A stretch of DNA of 64,000 nucleotides from the NCBI GenBank assembly GCA_015183035.1, contig JACZZP010000012.1:1488001-1552000 (forward strand), in the 5' to 3' direction. The notes below the pieces were generated by a model. It searched no databases. It worked only from the letters and a program-made list of their open reading frames with translations, and was not told where the DNA came from. This stretch comes from Meloidogyne chitwoodi. Its lineage: Eukaryota > Nematoda > Chromadorea > Rhabditida > Meloidogynidae. Below, piece after piece: positions 39,546-52,689 of this stretch; within the stretch, counting starts at the first letter, position 1; the number at the start of each line of letters is the position of its first letter. Both the position numbers and the translations under genes were made by a program.

Positions 39546-42500
39546 TTAATAGCCAATAATTTGTTGGATATTTTCAATAAAATTGTATTTTGCTGTGAAA
39601 CCGTTGCTGAAATCAATACTAATTTTATCTCTAAGAGCAAATACAGCATTTTGATATTTACTAAAATACCTAAATAATATATTTTTGTTAATTTTTTTTT
39701 AAATTTTCTTTATCTAAACTTACTCTTCGTTCATCATATTAGCAACAGCTTCTTCAAATTCATTTTTAAAATTTTCATTTTTATTTTCTTCACGATAAAT
39801 ATCAATCCAAAATAAATTAACATAAATACCAATACCCAAATGTTCAACAAGAGAAGAATTATAAAATTGATCAATTGCATTTGGAATACAAATTAAAGGA
39901 ACACCTGCATATATTGCCTTAAATTAAATTAATAAATTTAAATGAAAGATCAATGGCAGTAAATAGTACCTCTGTTATACTATTTTGTCCACAATGTGAG
40001 ATGAAAAATTTAGTATTTGGATTAACTGAAATTTTAAAATAAAATATAAAATATTAATGATTACATTAATTATTGTAAGACTTTGGCTAAGTTTTTACAT
40101 CAAGCCTATTTAAATGAAAAGACAAAACTACCCATCAACTGGAACTGGAACATTAAAATTAAAAATGCAGTTCCGGAACTGGAACTAGTTCCGTGGAAAT
40201 TTTTGGAACTTTTGCATCACTGTCCATCCCCAATACTAATTTCATAGGAATACCGTCCCAGGAAGACGAGATAATTACCTCAAAAACAGTATGAAAATAA
40301 TTTAGAAGACTAACGCTGTTAAAATCTTTGTTTGAAGTTTAAGGACAGTCTTTTCTTATCGTGCTAGGAAAATTGGGCAGTGGAAAATGGGATAGTGAAG
40401 AAACAGTAAAAAACTTACAAAAAAATACAAAAATACATGAAAAATACAAAAATATATGAAAAATACATAAATCTTTTTATGTATTTTTGTGCTTTACATG
40501 TATTTTTGTATTTTCTTGCAAGTTTTTGTACTGTTTCTTCACTGCCCAATATTCCACTGCCCAATTTTCCGGGAGCCTTTCTTATTAAGATTAAGGTTAA
40601 ATTAAATTAAATATTATTACATAATATTTGTTGTTGTAAAACAAATTGATTAGTAATAGTTATATTTGGATATTCTTTTCGTTGATGATTATGACCAATT
40701 TTAAATATAAATTCGTACTTAGTATAAAGTCCAAATATATCTAATATATCATTAAACTCTTTAGAAGATAATCCTCCATCTAAATCAACTGTTCCGAATG
40801 AAACAAAAATAACATTCGGATGCTTAAAAAAATTAATTAATTTAAAAGTTTAAAAATTATTAAAATTTTTAATTTATTTGATTTTACTTCAATTTTTTCA
40901 TTTAAAAAACATTCACTATCTTCTACAGTAATACCACCAATATAAACAAGTTTTTCATTCTCAGGATAATTCTCAAAATTTTCATGTATATTTTGATTAA
41001 TAAAATGATATTTAATATTTTCATATAAATTTAAATAATTTTTTTGGTATTCATTATTTAATATTTTAGGAAAATCTTGAAATTTTTCCATTGCCGTATT
41101 AATTAACCCTTCATGTCCTTCCAAAGTGTCTTCTAATCTTTCACTGTTATAAGAACATTCATTTTCATTAAATATCCAATCGTTTGGTAGGGTGTATTTA
41201 TAATCTTTATTAATAAATTTAAAATTAATTTAAAATATTGACAAATTATATATCTATGTTAACTTTCCATTCTATTAGTTAACAATATTTATATTATCAA
41301 ATCAAAATAGTTGTGCTTACTGTGATTGTCTATATAAAATTTAAAGTAAGGTGCATCCCCGTGTCCCCGACGGGCTTTTTTCAAAAATAAAAAAGGGTCT
41401 CCCCTATGAGTTGTCCCAACAATTGATAATCTCTCTCCAATCCCGGAGCTCTCCGCCAACATTTTTCGTCCCTGTTCTCCGTTAAAGTCCTCCCCGCCCT
41501 TCGGGTACGCACATTAATTTTAAGACTCAAATTAATATTATTTTTTTAACCTGGAATAACATTGCCAGTATCATTAATATGATTTATAATATCAATTCCA
41601 AGAAATTGTAAATTTGCAGGGTAAAATACAGAAGAATTAACATTAAAAGTATTTTTAATTCCCAATTCATTAAAAACAACAAAAGATCCAGCCATTTCAG
41701 AAAACTCAGCAATTCCAAAAGAATATTTTTGTTTTTTAAGATAATTATATATTTTTTTTCGTTTATTACCAATGTAGACTAGTTTGTTTGAAAATATTTC
41801 TTTTAAAAATAAATAAATAAATTTTAAAATTTTTATTTAACCTTCAGTAATTGCTGTATTAAACTTATTTGAAAATCTAAAATCATCATAAGCTTCTTCA
41901 ACTTCATTATTTTCTAATAAATTTTGATCCAATTTATTTTTATCTATTGGAATCTCAATAATATTTAAATTTTCTGGTTTTATATCAAAGCTGAAATTTT
42001 GTCCATTTTCTTTACTATAGACAATCATATCCTTTTTTTTAAATTTTAAATTAATTTTTATTATCAAACCCTTATTTTATTAATAATAATTTATAATGCT
42101 TACCACATCATAATGATCTGATAAAATTAAAGCAAGTTTTAACTAAAAAGTTTTTATTATTTATATTAATTGTTAAGTTTAATATATAAATAAATTATAA
42201 CAATTTTTAGAACAAAGGTTGTCAGTTTCTGGGGAATTACTGGATAACCGAAACGAAAATTTTCGGATATCCGGAACCGGAACAGAAAAATTTTAATTAA
42301 CATAAATTTTACCGCTATCACCAATTATATATATATATTTTTAAATTAAATAAAAAATTAAAATAATTATTTTACATTTAATTGAAGAGGTGAATAAAAA
42401 TAATTATCACAAATATATAAAACTTTTTTCTTTAAATTAGTTGATGATGAACTTTCTCCAATAATATTATCCTCTTGTAATAAATATTGTTGATATTCTT

Positions 42501-42633
42501 CAATATCTCTTTCTCTTCCAAAACAATTACAAAAACCTTCAAAACAATTACTACAACCTCTTTTATATCTACGTTGAATTTCTCCAATAGAAATATTAAT
42601 AATAATTAATAAAATAATTAATTTATAATTCAT
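39546..42633 (-). CDS. Secreted UDP-glycosyltransferase (GT1), copy B, catalytic His replaced
   Basis: Nine exons (42376-42633, 42104-42142, 41842-42031, 41551-41799, 40888-41204, 40621-40822, 39970-40025, 39724-39917, 39546-39660) give 539 residues with no defect. The signal peptide is followed by a short cassette with RRYKRG and paired Cys. The N-terminal UGT strand reads [14 protein letters not shown]: the His of the YSH motif is Pro. The donor half is intact ([33 protein letters not shown]). There is no C-terminal membrane helix. Intron 4 has a G+C-rich patch and intron 6 a MITE. Loss of the catalytic base suggests a non-catalytic binding role, or use of another residue. Confidence 0.83.
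40360..40577. mobile_element. MITE, 218 bp, probable 8-bp target duplication
   Basis: A hairpin-forming element in intron 6 of UGT B. The arms contain GGAAAATTGGGCAGTGG and its complement and AGAAACAGTA against TACTGTTTCT, around ATACAAAAATACATG-type repeats. TTTCTTAT flanks both sides (40352-40359, 40578-40585), although the outermost TIR bases are imperfect. The TTGGGCAGTGG motif recurs inside the large element in UGT E. Confidence 0.72.
41350..41520. other. G+C-rich foreign-looking patch in UGT B intron 4
   Basis: About 170 bp (GTGTCCCCGACGGGC, CCCGGAGCTCTCCGCC, CCCGCCCTTCGGGTACGC) stand out strongly from the A+T-rich surroundings. No copy is seen in the same intron of A, C, D or E. It is probably a small insertion of unknown type. 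Confidence 0.5.
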
Positions 42634-44766
42634 TTTTCTTTATAAAAATTAAATTTAATATTTTTATAAATTAAGAAGTATGTCTTATATTTGAATTAGG
42701 ATTCACCGGAATAGGACAGGTATCCAGGCTTTTCCCATTCACAAACCGAAAAGAAAATAGAAATTCCTACTCAGAATTTAAAAAAATAAATTATCCGCTC
42801 GCAATTAATTATTAACTTTTTAGTGCCACATTTTAAAAATTTAAAGTTTAGAATATTCTAATTAATTAATTAAAATAAAAACATTTATAGACATATAATG
42901 GAAATGAAGCAGAGTTAATTTAAAAGAAAATAAATAAATAAATTAATTAATTTCTTTAATTATTAATTAAATTAGAGGAGAAATTAAGGAAAATTAAAAA
43001 AAATTTAGAGGGAAGAGAATGGCAATATTAGATTTTCATTTGACAATAATTTATATAAAAATTGAATTAATTTGAGGAGAGGAAAAAATTGGCTCTAGGT
43101 ATATGAAAGGAAGGGCGCCATCCATTTTTTTCTATATTCTTAAAAAATGGGTATTTTTTTATAATTTTTCTCTCTATTTTTGATTTTTTTTGAGGCTATA
43201 GACGCGAAAAGATTAATTTTTATGCAAAAAATAGACCCCCGAAAATCGAAAAACCATTGGGGGAGTAAGCTTTTTTTGAGGGTAAAAATTAAAATATGAG
43301 TATGATAGCTCATTTGAAAGATTTCTTTGAGACCTATCGAATGAGACCAAAATCGCTTGCTTGAACGATTTTAAACAAAAGTTATAAGGAGCGAAGTTTG
43401 CTGGAAAACACTCCAAACTTGGACCTATTGGGAGTGTTTTATGACTTCTTCATTTGGGAGCCCATCTCTGGTTGGCTTTTGGTACATGCGTTATTCTACG
43501 GCGCAATATGGAACAAGCACATCTTTAACTGATTCATATATGTTGGAAGCACTTTTTCGCCAAAATTCACGAGCTAGAGGGGAATCTATTTCATCAGCAT
43601 TTTTTAAAAAATTAAAAGAAAAATATTGCCTTTAATTTACTATTTTTTGCATAAAAATTAATCCTTTCGCGTCTATAGCCTCAAGACAAAAATCAAAAAT
43701 AGAGAGAAAAATTGTAAAAAAATACCCATTTTATAAGAATATAGAAAAAAATGGATGGCGCCCTTCATTTCATATAGTGCCAAAAAATTTATAATCGAAG
43801 GAGAAGGAATATATTATAGTATTGGAAAAGGTCATATGAGTTAATTGAGAATATAAATTTAAATAAAAATTTATTAAAGAAAAAATATTGAAGTAGTTAT
43901 AGCGTGGGGACCGTATCGGCTGTCAATAACGCCGGCAAAGATCAAAGGGAATTTAAGGACACTAGATTAAAGAAATGCCGTCAATTAAAAGCATTATGGG
44001 GTTTTTAGTGCCAGTCGTGATTGGAAACCTGTTAATTAGTTTTTAATTTATTTGAACTTACCGACACATTTAATCATTGTCGTGAAAGCGACCTTCTTTC
44101 ATAAAATTTATTTTTAATCTTTTTATTTCTTTAAACATTGATCATATTTAAAAAAAATAAAAAGATGTACTTCCATATTTTTTATGACTCATTGCCTTTT
44201 CTATTGTTTTTTAGACACACCTTTTCAGAATTGTCAAATTCCTTTAAATCATACCCCATAATTTAATCTATTTAAAGAACACTGTTAACACCCAAAAAGC
44301 TTCTCTTAAAAAATTGTATTTTTAAAAAGGAATAAATTGTTAAAATCTGATCCTGTATTTTTGAGGAAAAATAAATTGGTAAAAAATTGTTTGGTAAAAA
44401 AGTGGTCTTTAAAATATTTCTTTTTTTTTGTCCTTTAATATTTGCGACAATCGTCAAGGATTAGAGGGATTTTAATTAAGTGTTTTAGTGCCACCGGGAG
44501 TGGAAACTTGTTGAAATATTTTATAAAATCTTTTATATGCCGACGGCTTTCAATTACATTATCATATTAATGATGATAAGAAACGTTTGAATAAATTTTT
44601 TATCTCATAATAAAAGAAAAATATAAATTTTAAACACAATCAAAAAATATAATTTTTTTACTTTAACACTTTTGAATCGCAATAAAATTTTAAATTTTTT
44701 CTTAAAAAATAATCAACCGCCATTAACTCAAATTTACAAATTTAACTTCACCAAAGTTCTTGTATT
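42634..44766. other. Spacer between UGT B and UGT C
   Basis: About 2.1 kb. It contains the 695-bp inverted-repeat element (43089-43783). A G+C-richer stretch (about 43890-44100) contains TTTTAGTGCCA...TGGAAAC, and a related sequence recurs at 44480-44570. The segment from about 44565 is UGT 3' flank similar to that of copy B. No gene was recognised. Confidence 0.55.
43089..43783. mobile_element. Inverted-repeat DNA element, 695 bp, family 1
   Basis: Arms of about 150 bp read inward from TTGGC; the left includes GGAAGGGCGCCATCC and ATAGACGCGAAAAG, with complements on the right (GGATGGCGCCC, CTTTCGCGTCTATAG). The core contains AGTATGATAGCTCATT, TGGACCTATTGGGAGTGT and GATACATGCGTT-like stretches, which recur in the element near 52.7-53.3 kb. 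The small open frames inside are not conserved and not considered genes. No clear target duplication. Confidence 0.75.
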
Positions 44767-47700
44767 TCACTCACATTTCCTTCTTTCTTGTGTTTCTCCT
44801 CCATCTCCCCCATCGCCAACAATTTCTCTAATCTTTTCAAGAAAATTATTTTTTAATTTGTTTTCGTTATAATTTTCTAAAATTTTATTTCTTAATATAT
44901 TTGAAGCACTTTGATAACTATTGCTAAAAAAGAATTAATAAAAATTAATTTTACATATATTTATTAATTAAAATAGAATGTAGACTTAATTTTTTTTAAT
45001 TTATAATTAAAAATTGTAAATAAATATTTATGATTTATATTTTACTTACTTTTCTTTTAATAATTTTTTTAGAGCATTTTTAAGGGATTCCTTAAAATAT
45101 CCTTCATTGTGTTTTACATAAATACCAATATTTAAATGTTCAACAATAGAAGAATTGTAATATTGATCACCTGATGTTGAAATACAAATTAAAGGAACAC
45201 CTGCATATATTGCCTTAAATTAAAATATTATTTTATTTTTATTTTAAAATAATAATAATAAATACTTCATTCAAACTATTCTGTCCGCAGTGTGTAATAA
45301 ATAATTTTGTATTTTCTTTAGCTAAATTTAAATATAAAATAATTTAAAAAATTATTAAAGTAAATAAGTAAAATAAAAAGGATCAAATCAATTTTATTAA
45401 TTTTCCTTCCGAATTAATTTTTTTTGTTCTTACCAAAATATTTTAAATTTATTAAATCAATTTTAAAATAATTTTAAAATTAAAAGTTAATTTTATTATT
45501 TTTTTGTTTAGCTTATAATTGTATTGGAAATATAAGAACACTTTGATTGTCACTTTATAAATTAAATAAACTTTTTATTAAAAATAATTATATTTACATA
45601 ATATATATTGTTGTCTAACATGTTTGTCAGTAATTCTTAAATTATTCTCTGTATTTTTTAAATATTCCTTTTCCATTCTAACTTTAAATATACAATTTTT
45701 ATTTTTTTTAAATAAATTTAACATTGCTTGAATATTGTCTATGATCATACCTTTTGTTAAATTAACTGTCCCAAATGAGACTAAAACAACACAATTTGGC
45801 TTAAAAGAATAAATAATATTTTTAATTATTTATTTAAATTTAAGAGAAGATTAATAAAATAATTAATTTTAAACTGACATTTTGACTTTCTATTTTTTTC
45901 AATAAAATTTCTCTATTTTCAACAATAATACCTCCAATATAAACAAATTTATTATTTTTAGGAAAATCTTCAAAATTTCCATAAATATGTTGATTTAAAA
46001 AATGATATTTAATATTTTTAAATAAATATTCAATTTTAATAGTTTTTTGTTCTTTTATTTCACTTGATGGATATAATTCATTAAAATAATTTAAAAAATT
46101 AATTTCAAATAATTTTTTCATTTTATTATTTTCAATTTCATGTTTTTTTGACATTTCTTTAAATCTCTTAAGTTTAATTTGAATTTTATCATCTTTTCTA
46201 ATCCAATCCCTAGGCTTTGCAGAAGATAACTCTTTAAATAATAAAAATATTTTAATACTTTAATTATCTAACTTTCATTGAACTAGAATTCTGGAAAATC
46301 CGAATAAAAAAATAAAAAAACCTTAATAGAATATAACATTTAGAGGATAATATATTTTTCTAAATATTTTATCAGGATCATATTTAATAAATATTTAATT
46401 AGATAAAAGAGAGACAAAATTAAGAAGATTTACAAAGAATAAAAAACTAAATTTCGCTTTTTCCAAAATTAAAGTAAAAAATAAAATTATTACATTTATT
46501 ATTTAAAGCAAACCTCCAAAAAAATAATTAATTAAATTATTATTTAATTTTAAATATTAAAAAAAAATATTTTTATTTAAAAACCTGGAATTTGATGCTT
46601 TTTAACATTAATGTCTAAAAATTGAAGATATTCTGGTGCAAATATAGCACTAGAAATATCAAAAGTATTTTCAATTCCTAAAGCTTCAAAAACAGCAAAA
46701 GAGCCAGCCATTACTTCAAATTCAGCAATTCCAATATTATATTTTTGCTCTTTAAGATAATCAAAAATACCTACATATTCATTTCCAATTTTAAGTTTTT
46801 CATTTGTTATTATTTCTTTAAAATAAAATTATTTTTAAAAGAATTAATAATAATATATTATATTAATTAATAATAAAAAATATTTTCAAAAAAGATTTTT
46901 TAACAAAATTATATACATTTTTGGACAAAAAACCTGTTAATAATTTCTTTAAATTTAGCCAGAGTCCGGATTTTCTAACATAAAGATTACCTAATTTCAA
47001 ATTTAATCCAAACCCAAAAATTAGATTTCAGATCAGAAAACAAAAAAAATTGATCATAAATCTGAGAATTCAAACATTTTTCTGCTTTTTTCCCCGTTAA
47101 TGTCCACTATTTTTGGGAATCACCTAAAAAATTAATCTTTCCCTTCTTAATAAAACCCTTTTATCCATTTAATATAATAATATAAACTGTCAGAAAATAA
47201 TTAAATTTAATAATTTTAAAAAATTATATAAATTATTTTACCGTGATAAATTCCAATAATTTTATATTCTTGTGAGTTTTTAAATTTTTTAAATGAATCT
47301 TCATTACTTTTTTTAAAAGAATATTTTTGGTTAATATTTATTGGTATTTTAATAATATTAAAATTATTTGAATTTATTTCAATTCCTTCTTCTTTGCTAT
47401 AAACAAGCATATCCTTTTTTTAATTTAATAAAATATTTTTAATTTAATAAAAATATGACTTACTACATTATATTCTTCTGATAAAATATAGGCCAATAAA
47501 ATCTATAATTTTAAATTTTAATTTAATAAAAATGATTTCAACTCCAAAAATTTCAAAATTATTTACCAAGGATAGTAAAAGTAGAAAAAATAATATTTGG
47601 GTTATGTTTTCATAAAAAAAGTTAATTATTGTAATTTTAGGTTATTATTAATATATAATAAAGAGTTCCATCTTAAAAAAAATTTTAAATAAATTTGCCC

Positions 47701-48105
47701 TTTGGAAAGACAGATGAATAAAAATTTAATTTTTTTATTCAAGTGTCGGTTTTGAAGTTTTAGCCTGGAAGATTTTCTGTTTAAAAAATTTAAATTTACA
47801 TTTAATTGAACATGAGAATAAAAATAATTATCACAAATAAATAAAGCATTTTTGGATTTAAAAGGACGTTTTAAAATATTTTCTTCATTAATATTTTCTT
47901 GTCCAAATTCATCTTCTAACCAATCATATTCTTCAATTAAATGTTGTTTACCTTCACGTTGTTTAATTGTTTTTTCTTCTTTAAAACATTTACTTAAAGA
48001 TAAACCTCTTTTATTTCGATTTTTATATTTTTTACCAATAGAAATATTAATAAAAATAAATAAAAATAAAAAGAAAATTAAAATAATTAATTTATGATAA
48101 TACAT
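44767..48105 (-). CDS. Secreted UDP-glycosyltransferase (GT1), copy C
   Basis: Nine exons (47800-48105, 47464-47502, 47242-47413, 46585-46815, 45879-46231, 45598-45799, 45266-45321, 45050-45213, 44767-44923) give 559 residues, intact. The signal peptide is long and hydrophobic, and the cassette contains NRNKRGLSLSKC. The catalytic-base motif is present (CDNYFYSHVQLN). Donor half: LVSFGTVN, FITHCGQNSLNEAIYAG and GDQYYNSS, where the otherwise usual CIP is CIS. The tail is unlike the other copies (GDGGDGGETQERRKCE) and has no membrane helix. Its 5' flank is duplicated upstream of copy E. Of the array copies, this is the one with both an intact frame and the catalytic His. Confidence 0.85.
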
Positions 48106-49230
48106 TCTTTTAAAAAATAAATAAATATTTAATTAAATAAAATTTAAAATTAATGAATTAATATTTTTGGCAAATGAATTGGGCATTTGAGGAGGTAATA
48201 AAAGAATATTTAATAAATTCATATGCCAAGATAAATTTAATAGAGAAAGATAAATTAAATCAATTTAAATTTTTTATTAATTTTTAAAAAAAAAAGAGTT
48301 AAAGGGAAGACATAAATTAAGAAGAGAGATAGAAAAAAATTTAAAAATTAAGGTGTATGTCCAATGGAAAATATTAAATTGAATAAAAATTTATTAATAA
48401 AGTAAAAATTAAATGTTATAATTAGAAAATAGTTAATTAATTTTAATTAAGGGAAAAGAGAGTAAATATTTATATTAAAAACCTCGGATAGTTAAGGGGA
48501 AAACACCGAAAAGATAAAACACTTTCTTAAAATTAAATTATAAGATCAAGTATTAAGTCAAAAACTGTCAAATGTCTTTATTAAGAGTTTTATATGTATT
48601 TATTATTAAATAAATAACTTATTAATTTATTATCTATTCAATGTTTTATCCCAACAAAGAAAATATATATTCAACTAAAAATAATTAATTTCCTAAAATA
48701 ATTTTAATATTTATAGTAAAATATTTTATTAGTTATAACAAGGTTGATTTCTACCATTAATTTATGGCTTTTAATTTAGAGCTTCCAGATCTGCGGATTT
48801 ATCCTCATTTTGTGGTTTTTAAGGATGTTGGATTATCGAAATATACTAAAGAAATTAAATAAGTAAAAATACCCTATAGTATAATTAAGTGTAGGTATTA
48901 ACCTTCCTTTTTTGTTTAATTTAATTATACCAAAAAGTTAAAAAATGTTCGACAATAAAATTTATATAAATAAAAATAAATAAAAGAATTATATGAACAC
49001 AAATATATCTCAATAATTTAATTCCTCTGTTCTTAAATGATTTTTTTGTTTAAATTAAAGATAAATTAATAAAACCCAAAAGAGTTGCCATAATTAAATT
49101 TATATATTTTATTTTTTCTAAAAAAATTTTTTAATTTAAATTTTTTAGGCAATCCTACACAAGGAAGTCTTTAAAAAATAATAAAAATCCACTTTTCTTC
49201 TTCTTCTTCTTTTCATCACAAAATTAAAAT
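48106..49230. repeat. Duplicated UGT 5' flank (copy C side)
   Basis: About 1.1 kb upstream of UGT C is nearly identical to the segment upstream of UGT E (62904-64000). Shared blocks include GGTGTATGTCCAATGGAAAA, CCTCGGATAGTTAAGGGG and CTTCCAGATCTGCGGATTTA. A shorter part (to about 54900) is also found upstream of UGT D. Conserved long flanks suggest recent segmental duplication that carried the promoter. Confidence 0.85.
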
Positions 49231-50719
49231 GACTTAGTTTAATCCCATTAAAAAAAATAAATTAAATACTCAAATAGAGTTACTATTTTTAAATAATTTT
49301 ATTTAAATTTTTGTAGAACATAAAATTTATTTTATAATTTAAAAGTATTATAATAATTAAAAATAATAAAAACTCTATTTATACCCAAAATGTTTTAATA
49401 AAAAAAGTTTTAAAATATCCAAAGTAATCGTTTTAGTTTTTCTTTCTCAATTACCAACAATTTTTGAAAGCTTTCCAAGAAATAAATTTTTTCTTGACTT
49501 TCCTTTTTTTAAACCATTGAGAATTCTTTTTCTTAGATTTAGAACATTTTCTCGAAAAATATTACTAAAAAAATAAAATTAATTTTTATTTTAAATTTAC
49601 GCTTCTTTCAATAAAATTTTTAAAGAATTTGAAAATTCTTTCTTCATTTGTAAATTTACATATTTTCCAATATTTAAATGTTCAACAATTGATGAATTGT
49701 ACATTTGATCACCTCCACTTGGAATACAAAGTAAAGGAACACCAGCATATATTGCCTTTTAATAAATAAATACTATATATAAAATTTGGATTAAATAGTT
49801 TAGTTAATAAATTATTTAAAAATCTTTTATTTATTTTTTTTTTAATTATTAATGACATAATTAAATTGTATTTATAATATATAAATTGTATAAATCCTCT
49901 TATAGGTTTAATAATAATTTTAATTATTTAGGGATTATTTAGGGGGTCGTATACATTTTGTAAAATAAATTAAAAAAAAAATTAAATTAATTCTACTCCA
50001 ATTTCAAAAAAAGTTCTTTATCGTTATAAATGAAAGTTTTATTATTGTTTAGATTTTGGGAGCTAATTAAGAGATTGATAACTGGGTCATATCCTTACTT
50101 AATCTTTATTTATCTTAAAGAAATAAAACTTGAATAATTTAATTTTTTAGCTTTAAAAAATATTTATTTATTTTAATAAAATTATAATAAAAATATAACC
50201 TCAGTTAAACTGTGTTGTCCACAATGTGAAATAAATAATTTTGTATCTTCTTCAACTATAAAATAAAATTTTAATTAAATAAATATAAAATATAATTTTA
50301 AGAGACTGAAACGATGAGAATTTTGCTAATTTTTAAAATATTTTTCTCAATGTTTTTCTCAAAGTCTCGGTCTCATTAAAATCAAAATAATTATATACCT
50401 ACATAATATTTTTGGTTGATTAAAAAATTCTTCAATTATTTGTATATTTTTAGAATATTTTTTTGGTACAAGTTCTTTAGTAATTCGTACTTTAAATAAA
50501 CAATGTTCAAAATTAGAAAAAGTTTTAAACATAAATTTAAAATTATTATATTCCAATCCTCCAGTTATGTTAACTGTTCCAAATGAAACTAAAACAACAC
50601 ATGAAGGCTTAAAATAATAAATTTATATAAATTTATTAAATAATATACATTTTAAATATTAAATAATTTTTAATTTTATCATTCTGAATTAATTTATTTG
50701 AATGTGTTTTTCCCGTAAC

Positions 50720-52310
50720 TGAATAACGAAAACTGCGAATAGTGAAAAGTACCTATAATTTTCAAAACCGACATGTAAAGTACCCGTATAACCTTGGCAG
50801 GTATTTTCGTTCTGAGGTTATCCTTTCATATAAAAAATAGCAACGCGCGCTAATAGCAAAGATACGCGTTCCCATCAGTGTTTGCGTGACCGGCCTTTTT
50901 CCGGTCATAAAAATGACCTGATCGGAAAGTTCGGTCATTAAGATTGAATTAACCTGACCAGAGAAGCCCGGTCAGGTCACTTTTGGTCGTGACCGAAACC
51001 CGATCAAGTAAACACTAGTTCCCATATGCACAAATTAGTGAAGAAATGGTTTGTTCATTCCCACCATTTCCACATAATTTATAACAAGAGTTGGTTTAAA
51101 CATTCATTTTGTAAAATGTCTGAAAAATTTTTTTCTTTGTAAAATAAATAACATCAAACTGAGAAGCCGATGCATTTCGATTAGATTTTAATCAAAATAT
51201 TTGCATCTTCGTCCCCTCATTAGAAATATGTGCGCAACTTGTTAAATGCTCGCTTTCTAGCATTTTTTTAAATTGAAAGTTAACCTCAAACTGAAATTAC
51301 CATTCGATAATATATACATATGTTAAATTCGTAGAACAATAAGGCTAGCGACAGCGTTTTATCACAAAAGTAGATAGTAACAATGGTAGCGAAGGAAATG
51401 TCTTCGGTCAATGGTCTTGGTGCTGTTGATGGGGACAGGGACTAGACCAGTTCTTAGTATGTGCCCCTTGACTAACTGTTAGACTGGCTTTTATACTATC
51501 ATAAGCCTGCCGGCTTATGATAGTAATACTCCATCTTTACCCATATCCAACAATATATTACCGTGAATAACACGTAGTGCGCAACTTGAGGACGAACTTT
51601 TGAGGATAGACATTTGAGGACGACATTTGAGGATCGACATTTGCGGACGACATTTGAGGACGAGAATTTTGAGGAACGACATTTGAGGACGACAAATGAG
51701 GACGACTTTTGAGTACGACATATAAGGACTGTATTCGATAAAAATATAAAAACGAGGCTGCTCAAAAAGTTTTATTAACTAAGTTTCAATTAGTATAACT
51801 TTGTTTAAATTTGTTCAACTTAGACTATTTTGGTCTCATTCTACTAAGCCCGAGGAGCTCTTTCGAATGGCATATAAGTTGTTAATATATAAAAGTGTTG
51901 GATATAAAATAGGTCATCCGCACTTCTCCCTTATTGACGAAAAATCATATATTTTCATTGGACTCATATATTATGATTGGACTCATAAAAGTTCATTGGA
52001 CTCATAAACTGGACTAGCACCAAAAGATTATTAATAAATAAAATATGTATTTTTTATTATTTAATTATTTTGGTAAAAGGGGATAGTCAAAAATTGAATT
52101 AGTTTCCAATGTACTATTATTTCCATTTGTTTTGTTTTTTAAATATTTTTATTATGTTATTTATTTTACTTTATTTATTTTTTTGTGATGTTGTTTGTTG
52201 GTGCTGTCTACGGTTACGGGCCGAAACAGGCGTTATATGTTATTGTGAGGGACCGTACTGATGATGGCCCGCCCTCATTATTTTTACAAAATCGTTAAAT
52301 AGATTTTTTC
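50720..52310. mobile_element. Insertion block in UGT D exon 5
   Basis: About 1.6 kb replaces the middle of exon 5. It is less A+T-rich than its surroundings and contains a GACCGG/CCGGTCA-type self-complementary stretch (about 50885-51010), a 14-bp perfect hairpin (51494-51525, arms TACTATCATAAGCC), a minisatellite (51590-51725) and a CGAGGAGCTCTTTCGAATG stretch resembling an arm of the 52.7-53.3 kb element. No transposase is visible. Ends are approximate and no target duplication was found. Confidence 0.55.
51590..51725. repeat. GAGGACGACATTT minisatellite
   Basis: About ten imperfect copies of a 13-15-bp unit (TGAGGACGACATT) in tandem. Minus-strand open frames across it (51499-51765) are products of the repeat and not genes. 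Confidence 0.75.
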
Positions 52311-52689
52311 TTTAAAATTCTGGGTACGTTCCAAGGTTCATAGTTTCATTTAATATATTATGATTATTTATATTTTCTTTATTTCTTTGACTTCCTCTTT
52401 GCCAAATTTCTGCCCCTTCTTTCCAATCTCCAGGTAATGCTATTGTAAATTCTACATATAAAAAATTTAAATTTTATTTTATTGAATCAAATTAATCATT
52501 TTGAAAATAAAAAACATAAAGAAATGAATAAAAATAAATTAATAATTTAAATAAGTAGAAGGAATTGTGAAATGTCACTTATTATAAGTTTGGCATTCCT
52601 TAGGAATCCGGGTCCCGAAAATTTTTCTTATTTTTACGTGAAACATGGTATCCGGGGGTGATCGAGGGCGCTAATTACGAATCTGAGAA

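Noticed and set aside
43441..43635. 64-codon frame inside the 695-bp element
   Set aside because: The related core at 52.7-53.3 kb does not keep it open, so it is not conserved coding.
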